NCBI RefSeq assembly: GCF_018143015.1
Contig: NC_054743.1
Coordinates: 33,381,934-33,445,933 of the forward strand
DNA length: 64,000 nt
Direction of reading: 5' to 3'
From: Lytechinus variegatus
Taxonomy: Eukaryota > Echinodermata > Echinoidea > Temnopleuroida > Toxopneustidae
A program made the translations under genes and the position numbers. Of the stretch, positions 45,801 to 57,800 are shown piece after piece. The notes beneath the pieces are model-generated. The model saw nothing but the letters and a program-made list of their open reading frames with translations. It was not told the origin of the DNA and made no database searches. The first letter of the stretch is position 1. Every line of letters begins with the position of its first letter.

Positions 45801-48800
45801 TCAATCCATCAAACTTCAATTTGTCTTTCCATTATAAGTATCTGTTTATTTTGATTTTGTCTGTCATTCTATTCATTTAGTTAATAATTCATTTTTTGAA
45901 AAAAAAAACTATCATATATAAACAACGCGACTGCAAAAGCATGTTCGGATTTCACTCCTGACTGCCGCTCTCTCTGTACATGAAGTGCATGCCGAGGAAA
46001 TCTGTGCTCCGATCAGTAACTGTGCAAATTGCATGCGGTGGTGGACTCGCCTGTGTCGCACGCTGCATGCAACCAGCGACGTATGTAGACTCTTCACTAG
46101 TCGCTTTTGGGCTACTTTTCCGGAAAATGCCTTCGCCAGGGTGTAAAACGGAAACGCGCTGACGGGAGACGTGCTCGCTCAGCTCTTGTCTCTGTATCGT
46201 TTTTGGAAAATAGCAGGGGCCGCGGAGCGAACAGATTTAATTTACAAACCAGTAAAAAGGAGAACAAAGTATAAAAATGGTTATTCTACATAATAAAGAA
46301 ATTAAAAACAACATGTTTGGGACCACAAAGAAGTATACCCAGTTCTATGTCAGGACGATTCATTTTAAGTTACAAAGTCATTTGGAAATAATTACAAGCG
46401 AAGTTTTACAATTTTTAGGACCAAAAATAATCATGATTTAAAATTATTTTAGAGAACAAAATAAAAGATGATTACAATTATTGAATTCATATCTTTAGTT
46501 TAATCTAAAGAAAAAAGGCTTCCAAAATATAAAGTGTCCGGACACCTGACCCCCCCCCCCCTCATTTCTAAAACATTCTATTTCTGTTCTAGATATATTA
46601 AGAAACAGGCCGAATATCATTATGATTTTTGTTAGATTAGGAGATTTTTTGTATGTTTAAGATTGTACTTTTTTCTTTCTTTCTTTCTTTCATATCCTTT
46701 TTCTGGCATCATTCTATCCTTCCTCTTTGCCCTTTTTTTTATTCCATCCTATCTTTCTTTCCTGATCTTCTCTCTCTGTTCATTTTTCTTTCCTTGTTTG
46801 TCTTACTCTCCGTCCTATTTTAAATTTCCTTTTTTCCTTCATTTTTTCTTTCCACTTTTCTTTGCTTCCTTCTCCCTTTTCTTTTCATTCTTTCTCGATC
46901 CTTCCATTATTTTCTTTTTTTAAATTCTCTCCTTAATTTTTTCCTCCCTCTCTTTCATCCTTTTTTTTCATTCTTTATTATATTTTTTCCTTCTAATTTG
47001 TGTCCTTTTTTCTTTATTTCCCTCCCTCCCAGGGTGACCAGACGTTCCGTATTTCCCGGGATTGTCCCGTATTTTTGTCCCGGCGTCCCGACAAACCCTT
47101 CCCGGGACGCCTTTTTGTCCCGTATTTAAGAATATTGAACAAAATGTAGTTAATGCATTTAAAAGTGGTGATTTTTTTTCATCAAATAACCAACAGATGA
47201 CGAGCAGAGATAACAATGAAACTAATTTGGAGATGTAATCGGTGGAACAAATTATTTAGTTTTCATAACTAGATTAAAAAACACCAAACTTCATTATGAT
47301 TTTTGTTAGATGACTTGATTTTTTTGTTTGCTTGAAGTTTGAACTTTTTTCCTTTTTCTTTTGTATCATTCTTTGTTCATCCTTATATCCTTCCTGCTTG
47401 CCCTTTTTTGTTCCATCTATCTTTATTTCCGATCTTTTTTTCCTGAACCTTTCTCTCTCTCTCTCTGTTCATTTGTCTTTCTTTCCTTCTTTCTGTTACT
47501 TTTCTTTATCAAATTTCCATTCCATATTTCCTGAATTCATTCTTTCTTTCCTTTTGCTTTTCTTTGCTTCCTTCTCACTTCCTCTCCCCTTTTTCGTTCT
47601 CTCCTTCAATTATTTTCTCTTTTTGTCATTTTCTCATCTCTTCATTCTTTCCTCCCTCTCTTTCCTCCTTTCTTTCATTCTTTATTTTATTTTTCCCTCC
47701 AATTCTTTTCCCTTATAATTTTCTTTCCCTTCCTTCCTCCCTATTTTCTTCTTTCTTTGTTTGTTTCTTTCTTCCAAAGAATGAAGGAAAATATTTCTTT
47801 CCTTCATTCATTCTTTCCTTTTCTTTTTCTTTCTCACTTTCTTTTTTCCTTTCTCTTCTTTATTTTGTCTTCCACACATCTATTCATCTTCCCTTCCTTT
47901 CTTTTTTTGTCTTTCTATATTCATTTCAAAGAATGACGGAAACCTTTTTTCTCTCTTTTATTCTTTCTTTCATCCTTCTTTTATTCTAATTTTCTTTAAT
48001 GTTTTTCTTTTCATTTTCCCCTTCAGTTCATTTTTCCTTTCCTTTTTCCTTTTCTTTTGTCTTTTCTTTCTCTCCTTCATTTACCCTCCCTTTCAATTCT
48101 TTATATTTTTTTCACATGTCTAACATTGTGTATCTTTTTTGATCTTTTTTGTTGATTGTCCCGTCTTTCTTTCTTTCAAAGAATAAAGGAAGCATTTTTC
48201 TTTTATTCGTTCTTTCTTTCCTCATCCTTTTTCTTGTTTCTTTTATTTCTCTCCCTTATGTTTTCTTTCACACATCTTCCCTTCCTTCTTTCCTTTTTCT
48301 TTCCTTCTAAATTCATTTCAAATAATGACGGAAACGTTTTTTCTTTTATTCTATCTTTCATAATTTTATTCTAACATTCCTTTTTTTTCTTTATTTTTTC
48401 CTTCATTTTCCCCTTCATTTAATAGCTCTATGGTTTTATGTTAGGTTTGGGATAGGGCTTATCCACAAATCCAGAGTTGAAGTCGGTCGTTCCATTAATG
48501 TGTAGAATTTGCAGTGGAGCAATTGTCGCCGGAGCAAATGTCCGGTGGAACCAACCAACAAAACTTGACTAGGCTTACCTGATCAACGCAGTACATTCCA
48601 ATACTATGACCTAGTCCTCGTTGGATCGCTGATCTCACCGAAGCTGAAGGGTAGAAAAGGACCTTCGATGGTCTGATATTATCTCGAGCTAGAAGCCTGG
48701 AATGCACGAAAATCAAGCAACGACAACAATTGATGTTAGCATGTCCACATAGTCCCTATATCTCTTTTCTATTGTTACTTTTTTTACACCCCCCCCCCCG

Positions 48801-51800
48801 TTTGGATTTTTTTAAAGAACATTTTGGAGGTAATTTTTTATTTGGAGTGAAGACTTACGGGGGGGGGCATTGGGAGTTTTTTTCTGTACAAAATGTCCAT
48901 CAATCCCCTTTTTTTTTGGGGGGGGTAGGGGAGATCCCGGATCCGCCTCTGGTCATTCTTAGTATTTGAACACAGTATTTGACTAGAGAGTTACTCGAAC
49001 AATTAAACTGGAAATGTTAATTTTAAAACCTATAAAACGATCAATACTTACCGGTAGATATTTACAGCTGAATTCAGTTCAAGAGCAAGAGCAAAGAAGC
49101 CGTGTTGTGTGTGTAGGCTAGCAATCTTTCCTTGGGCTGCACATGTTCCATGTTTAACCCATTCATAGGCCCTGTTAATTTTGTTCGAAAGAAAAATAGA
49201 TCCATCTTTTATTTTCTTTCGATTTTCATCCCAAATAAGTAAAGCATATTTCATTGAATAAATGAATAAATTATGCATATTATTGTTTGTCTTGTAGATG
49301 ACCTTTGACCTAATGATTCTCGAACACAAATGTGATATTACCCCATAATTATTTGTAACAAATGTAAAGAAAACTGACCGGCGCAGAAATAAGGAAATGA
49401 GAGCAGGTTTAACAAAAACATTAAAAAAGGATGGACATGACCTCATATCATTTGACCTTTTGACCCCTAGATCGGACCTTTGACCCAATCATCCTCATGA
49501 ACACACACGTGGTATTACCCAAGGATCAATTATAGGCCTACCATAATTGATGCAGAAATAAAGAAAGGAGAGAAAGTTGAACAAAAACTTTGAACTTTTG
49601 ACCCCTAGATGACCTTTGACCCGATCATCCTCAACAACATACATGTGTTATTACTCAATGATCAGTTGTACCAAGTGTAAACACAATTAATGTTGAAATA
49701 AAGAAATTAGAGCAATTTGAACAAAACCTTGACCTTTTAAACCTAAGATGACCTTTGACCCCATCATCCTTATAAACGCACATGCGGTATTACTTAAGGA
49801 TCATTTGAACCAAGTGTGATCAAAATTGATGCAGAAATAAAGAAATAATCTGTAAGTTGAACAAAAACTTAATGGACATGACCTCACATCATTTGACCTT
49901 TTGACCCCTAGATTACCTTTGACCCCTTCTCTCTCACTGACTCATATTTGGCATTACCTAAGGATCATATGCACCAAGTGTGAGCATAATTGATGCAGAA
50001 ATAAAGAAATGTGTGCAAGTTGAACAAAATTTTGATCTTTTGACCCCTATTTGACCTTTGACCCCGTCATCCTAAACAACACACCTATGGTATTACCAAG
50101 AGATCATTTGAAGCAAGTATAATTAAACTTGATGCAGAAATAAAGAAATGAGAACAAGTTGAACAAAAATATTATCACTTGAGCTTTTGACCCTCTGACC
50201 TTTGACCCCCATCATCCTCATGAACATACTCGATGCAGAAATAGAGAAATCATAGAAAATTGAACAAAAACTTTAATATTTCTGTAACAGACCAGCAGAC
50301 TAATTTATACCAACGTACCAACAGGAAGGGTGATCACTAGGTCGTCTCTGCCAAACTTCGTTCAGGCGAGACAACAAAAAAAAGATACGACTGTTAGACC
50401 GCCGCAAATCTTTTAGGTGTGTCCTCCCTGTCCTTCACCTCCGTCATTTAAATTCATTTTAAAAAGGACAACCTCCTACTGAAGAAAACGAATTAAGTGA
50501 AAGAAAACTGCCAAAGGGATATATACGACGAAAAAAATTATTGCACAGGCTCCAATAAGTTATGGGCCATGTAGCACCAAAGCACTTAAATGATAGGAAC
50601 TTAATCAACTTTTACTCACCAAAATTCTTCGTTCGTTTTTCTCTTATCTAGAGTACTCCATGTCTTACTCATCGTAATGCGGAGATCCTGCAACATATAT
50701 TGGATTATATTAATTGAAAAAATATAATGCCTATGAAATAGATAATATAAAGCTTCTTCTCTCTTATCTTATTTACTTTCCATACACTCTAAACTGAAAA
50801 ATGTAAATCACCGTTGAATTTTGGTCTTTTTATCTCTGCAGTTCTATACGACAACGAACGGAAATAGGCTGCCACAGGGGCGCATCCAGATTTCGCCGAA
50901 AGGGGACCAACAAATATTTTCATCCACGATTCCCTCTATTGACCGTTACAACTTGATATATGCTGTTTTTATGGGGGTACTACTAGTCCTTACTATTGTC
51001 TTTCTACTTTCAAACATGATTTGATATATCTTGAATTCTTAATAAATGATAAAATTTCGATTTTTCAATCTGTAGACTTGATATTAAAGGCACTTAATGC
51101 AAACATGGAGCGCGAGGTGAAACTTGGAAATATGCTCACTCGCGTGCACATGTAAAGCACTATATACATGTAGGCACTAGCGTACCTAAGGGGGACCCCC
51201 CCCCCCCCCCGCCGCCCTAGACGAATCAAAAGTGATCCCTGACGCCGAGCCACAAGTGGCAACTTCTTTTGAACTTGAAGACCTTTTTTAGCTTGTCAAT
51301 TTTTTGGCGGACGAATTTGCCCACCCCCTTGGAAAATCCTAGGTACACCTCTGCATGTAGGTACATTATGAAGATGATGACTATAAATAACAAAATGTTT
51401 TCATCATTCTTTTTTACACATGAGCAGGATGCATATCTCGATGGAACAAAACAATGAAAACCAGAATCACGAGCATGATATATTTTACATACTTGACTTT
51501 AAAACTGGATATTCTTAATGTATCTACACTGTAAGTAAAATCTTACCACTACGATGGTAATTATGTGTCCAACCAATATCGGCAGTATTTTATCTAACAC
51601 GGCAAGCATGTTGTCCAGTAAGATTTAAAAAAATACGCAGCAATTACTTTAGAATGGGCAAAATAAATAATGGGGAAACTCCACAAACTATTTATAAATA
51701 ATGAAGTAGACGTTTCCATTATCTAACAAATAATCATTATTCATAAATAATTGGGAAACTCCACAAATTATTTATAAATAAAGAAATGTTCACTGGCATT

Positions 51801-54800
51801 GTTTAATATATAATTATTATTTATAAATAATAGAAAACTTGACAAACTTATTTGAAAATAATGGAAAAACGAATTGCAGTTATTTATAAATAATAAAGGA
51901 TATAGTGTCATTATTTATAAATAATGAAAAACAAATAATCATTATTTATAAATAATGGAAAACAAATAATAATTATTTATAAATAATGGAGGGTTGAATT
52001 GTTATTATTTATAAATAATGAAGCGTGGCTTGTATATATATATATAAATAATGAAAATTGTAAAAGTATAAAATAGTAATTATTTATGAATAAAATGTTA
52101 CTTATATATATATATAATGGATATTATTTGTTAAATAATGATTATATAACAAATAATTGTTCTATACAGTGCGTCCCAGAAAAAACGAAACCGAGATTTA
52201 GCGATGATTTATCATAACTTAATCGTTAATAAAATAGACAAATGACCTACTCATTTGGCGGGGGGTATCTGAATTTCAAAATAAAAACCACATGCCTAAA
52301 AAGTTCAATATCTGCTCTTTTATTTGATACCTTAATCACAGAAGATGGTCAAGAAGTAAAAAAAGTTATGCTCTCTCAAAACAATGCTTGTATATTTCCA
52401 TATTTCATTAAATAAACGTGTTTTCACCGATTTCCCACAGAAGCTATCGCACTATAACAAAAGAATTAATGCATGGCTGATCGTCAACAAAACGGAGTGT
52501 CGAGTTATTTCAAATAGCCAGAACTTGTTATTTCTCGACCATTTTTTTTAATTGAGGTATCAAATTAAAGAGCAGATATGGAACCTTTTGAAAATGTGGT
52601 TTTCTTTTTGAAACCCAGATACAGCCCGCAAAGTGACTTTTCGGTATCCCTTCTTTAAATTGTTTTTGCTCACTCATGCGTGAATGAGAAATAATCTAAG
52701 TAATTCCAGATGAAAGAGGAGATTCTAAGCATTAAATTGGTAGGTCATTTCTCTATTTTATTAATGAATAAGTTAGGATAAATCATCGATAAATCTCGGT
52801 TTCGTTTTTCTGGGACGCACTGTATAATTTTGGTACAAACGGCGTCTCATAACTTCAATGCCTCTTTGACCCCATCACACGTACAGATCCCTTTCCAACA
52901 ACAAGATGAATTTCTTGATGACGTATATAAATGGTTGTACGGCGTCACTCCCAAACGAGAAGATGATTATCTTCAGGGTGAACTTGGGGTCCGTTTCACA
53001 AAGGACTTGCAACTGTTGTAACTTTGCCATTATGGCAACTACCATGGCAACAGGGCTCAGCAGCCAATCAAAATCAAGGTTACCATGGTAGTTGCCATAA
53101 TGGCAAAGTTACAACAGTTGCAAGTCCTTTATGAAACGGACCCCTGGACGCTTTGGGTACTTGATTGCACTGGCCACCAAAGAGTGACGGTGCTGGACGA
53201 GAAGTGATCCTCATTCTGTTTCTCTCAGTCTCTGCATTATTTTAATCCCGCCACCAGTATATACCCCTGTAGTCATTTATTCTTTTTAATGCAAATAACC
53301 TTTAAAATCAGGTGTTTGAGTTTGTTTGTTGAGCAATGGGCCTGTATGCGAGTGAATTGGGCGAAATAAGGGTGAAGTGGGACCCCATTCATAATTTTTT
53401 TTCACGTGACTATTGCTGAATTATTCAGCACTTTATTTTTCTTAATCTCGCTTGTGAATCTACTACAAAGTAACATAGGCCTTCTTCAATAAATGACCAA
53501 AAAAAAAATCAAAATTGGTATAAAAATGGCAAAATGGCATAATCGAAAAGAAATTTTCGTAATTTCATGATATATTCAAAAATTTCTAGCTACAAATAAT
53601 GCCCATGAAGTTCACCCAATCACCTCCTACATCGACGATCCCCTGTCGATTCGTGATTGTTTTTTGGGGGGGAGGGGGGCAACATGGGCAAGTAAGGACA
53701 AAGATAATGAAAACATAATATATTGTCACGCCTTTGTAAATACAGACTTGGAGTATTTTCAGTATTAAGTGAGAGCACAGCTTCCTCGAGCTCGCAAAGC
53801 CATGGAACGTCCTTCCAGCATTCCCAGGTTAGACCATGGACCTATCACACATTCGTAATAGGTCCATGGTTAGACCTATGGGCCTTCGCTTACGTAACGA
53901 CAAGTCAGAACAGTCTCTCAGTCGCGTGCGGCCTCGCCAGCGATGACAGATCTCAGTCGCGTGCGACCTCACCTGACCTCACGCCGAGGACAGATATGTT
54001 TTGGGTAAGACTCCAGGGTCTCGCTCGCGGACAGATTATGCAATACCAAGGACCGACTCGCAGTCGCGTGCAGCCAATCTGTGCCGAGGACGAATTATTT
54101 TTTTGGTGGGGGCAGAAACTGTCACAAGAATGCTTTGCTCGATTTAGCTCTCTATTAGTGGGGTGGTAATTCGTTATTTTTAGGAGTTTTCTCTGGGCAT
54201 CATAATTTATGATGGCATGTTTTGGAGTTTATCGAGTGTAGGCCTAGTTGGGTTGTGTCTGTTCTTCAAATGTCTACTCTTTTTAATAAATGGACGAGTC
54301 TAACCTAAAAGTCAGCTCGATTTGCTTATTTAAATTTGCTTTTCCCCACTTCCCATAGATTATAGACGCATGTAAAGATAGTTGACTTACATTCTTAGTG
54401 AACTGAAAGAACTGAAGTGAGAACCTTTATACAGAGTCAATGAGAGGGGGGGGGGGTAACAGTCTGTTGGTGAAATCGGAGAGATCTGATATCTACAGCG
54501 GCTTATTAATTTTCAACTACCTTATAAATTTCATAATGATAAAAATATGATTAAAAAATCTGTTTATTACCTTTACTGCTTGAGGGTCGAAAGGCCATGA
54601 ATTATTGCAGTATGTAGGACTTTGTGATGATCCTTGGCTTGGCCTGAACGTGAAAGAAAAGTATACAGCTAGAGGAGAATCAAGAATTTCAGAGTAAGGG
54701 GTCGGGCACATGGTGACACGACATTTGCTCTTGCGATTAATTCTCCATACTTTAATTTCGTCTAAGATAAAGGGTTCGAGTTGTAATGTATAGGGTTTTA

Positions 54801-57800
54801 TGTTAGGACTAGGGTTGGGTTTAGGATAGCCTTATACACAGCAACTGTGGTGTTAACCGGTGTGGACATAGAGGACCACACCAGTTATTTTACACCGGTG
54901 TTAAATCGGTGGTGTTAGTTTTACACCTATAGGTGTTATTACAACACCTTTTGTTGTTACATTTACACTCTTTGGTGTTATGTTTAATCGCTAGGGTGTA
55001 ATTTTAACACCTCAGGGTGTGGTCCTCTGTTAACACCAATTGGTGTCAGTTTTAACACCACAGTTTTTACAGTGTATAACGTAAACTCCAGGTTAGTCAT
55101 TCCATTAGTGTGTGGAATTTGCATCCGAGCATAATTTCATGGAACCGGGGCACAGAGAACTTAGGCCAAGAGCATTAGGTTTAACATGGAAATTTTTGGT
55201 AACAAGCTGGGTTTTTTTTCAGGATAGGTCAAGAAATATGTCTAGAATAACATACTAAAAGTCCTCGTATATCCTCCTTGAGGGTTTTCCGTAAACCAAG
55301 ATGGCGTCCAAAATGGCCGCCATTCACAGAAAATTGACATATCCTACTCATCATCCACCCTAGACATTAAATTTGGTGCATATTTCATGGTGTAAAGGTG
55401 TAAAAAGAGCTATGATACAGGTTAGAGTGACCATAAGCAGACCAGTATACCCCAAAAATCCAAGATGGTGTCTAAAATGGCCGCCAAAGACTGAAAATCC
55501 ACAATTCATCGAATACTAATGTTAGTATCTTTAATTTTGTTTCTATTCAGTGGTGTTAAGGGTCAGGTAGTACATTTGGACAAGTTACAAGGACAGTCAG
55601 TGATCAAGTATGTCCAAAAACCCAAGATTGCTTCCAAAAATGGGGTCTAAAATGGTAGCTATTACTTACAAATGGAAATTTGTAAATTTAATATCTGCTT
55701 GAGATATATGATTGTGGTATCTAAACCATGGTTTAAAGGGTAAAATAATACATTTGGACAGGTTAAAAGGAGCTTCAGTGGTCCAGTATGTCCAAAAATC
55801 CAAGACGGTTTCCAAAAATGGCGTCTGAAGTGGCTGTTATTCCTTACAAAGGGATATAGTTAATTTTACATCCGCGTGAGAGATATCATTTTACTGTCTA
55901 AACCATGGTTTGAAGAGTCATATAATACATTAGGACTGGTTAAAAGGAGAGTCAGTGGTCCAGTATGTCAAAATATCCAAGATTTCTTCCAAAAATGGAG
56001 TTTAAATTGACTGCTATTGCTGAAAAACTGTCATAAAAATCGAAGATGGCTTGTAAAAATGGAGTCTAAATTGAGATAGACTCTCTATTATCTGCCTGGG
56101 AGATGATATTTTGAGATCTAAAGCATGGTTTTAAGGGTCTAATAATGCATTATGACAGGTTAAGAGGACATTCATTGGTCCAGTATGACATAAATCCAAG
56201 ATGGCTTCCAAAAATGGAGTCTAAAATGGATGTTTTTACTTACAAATTAACATAGTTTATTATTAGTTTGATATCTGCATGGAATATATGATTTTGGTGT
56301 CAAAACCATTGTCTAAAGGGTCAAATAAAATATTATGAAAGTTCAAAGGACAGTCAGTGGTCCTGCCATGACCAGAAATTCAAGATGGATTCCAAACATG
56401 GAGTCTAAATTGACTGCTGTTACTGAAAATGGACGCACTTCATTAAAAATCCACCTGAGAGATATAATTGTGGTGTCTACACTGTGGTTTAAAGGGTCAA
56501 ATAATACATTAGGAAACATTAAAAGGACAGCCAGTGTTCCAGTATGTCCAAGAATCGAAAACGCTTCTAAAATTGAGTTTAAAATTGTTGTTTCTACATA
56601 CTTATGGACATTGTTCATTTCATATCTGCCTGGCAGATATGATTTTGGTGTGTAAACCATGGTTTATATAGCCAAATAATAATAAAAATAATAATGAAAA
56701 GCTGAACATCCTTGTTACTTTCTTGTCCTATATTTGCCAATTCATTTTTTACAGGTGGATATGAAGTATGACCGTTTATAAGTGATGGGAGTTACACGCC
56801 ATTTTGGAAGCCCTCTTGGATTTTAATGCATAATGGACAATTGCATATCATTTTGAGGGGTCCCAGAGTATTATTTGACTCCTGAAACTATAGACACAAA
56901 AACACTAGTAATATCTCTCACGCGGATGCAAAATATACTAATGTCCCTTTGTAAGTAATAGCAGCCACTTTAGACTCCAATTTTGACAGCCATCTTTGAT
57001 TTTTTGTCATACTGGACAATTGAGTGTCCTTTTATCTTCTCGTGATGTATTATTTGACCCTTTAAATCATGGTTTAGACAACACACTATCATCTCCCAGG
57101 CAGCTATTAAATGAAGTAATTTGTTATGTAAGTAACAAAGTAAGTAATGTTAATTTGTTTGTAACAACAGCCATTTTAGACTCCATTTTTACAAGCCGTC
57201 TTCGATTTTTGGACATACTGGACCACTGGCGGCCTTTGTTTCTTGCATTAGTGTATCTTAACAATAGTTTCGACACTACAATCATATCTCTCGGGTGGAT
57301 TCTTAATGAATTATGTCAATTTTTCAGTAGTAGCAGTCAATTTAGACTCAATTTTTGGAATCCATCTTGGATTTTTGAACATAGTTACTAGACCATTGGC
57401 GGTCCTTTTTATTTCTCCTGGTGGATTATTTGACCCTTTAAACCATAGTTTATATACACACTAAAGTCATATCTCTCGGGTGGATTTTTAAAGAAGTGTG
57501 TAAAATTTTCAGTAACAGTAGTCAATTTAGACTCCATTTTTGGAAGCCATCTTGGATTTTTGGACATACTGGACCATTGTATGTCCTTTTAACCTGTCCT
57601 TATGTATTATCTGACCCTTTAAACCATGGTTTAGACACAAAAACATTATCTCCCAGACAGATATTAGATGAACTATGTCAATTTTAGACTCCATTTTACA
57701 AGCCGTCTTTGATTTTTATGTCAATTTTTCAAGAACAGCAGTCAAGTTAGACTCCATTTTTTGGAAGTCATCTTGGATCTTTGGACATACTAGACCATTG

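Noticed and set aside
45337..45837. 166-aa Ser/Leu-rich open frame
   Set aside because: Translation of the TCTA/TCTC microsatellite inside the Mutator-like element.
47332..47989. Two open frames of 128 and 141 aa
   Set aside because: Phe/Ser/Leu-rich translations of the CTTT tract.
51540..51630. Minus-strand frame LDNMLAVLDKILPILVGH before GTAAGA as a RNASET2 exon
   Set aside because: The DL..M..TW exon at 50620-50687 fits the phase and homology. This stretch is beside a MITE-like tip and is out of place.
53723..54169. 148-aa open frame on the plus strand
   Set aside because: Lies in RNASET2 intron 4, has no recognisable domain, and contains the CAGTCGCGTGC motif repeated three times plus a palindrome around TAGGTCCATGGT. 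Best read as repeat DNA.
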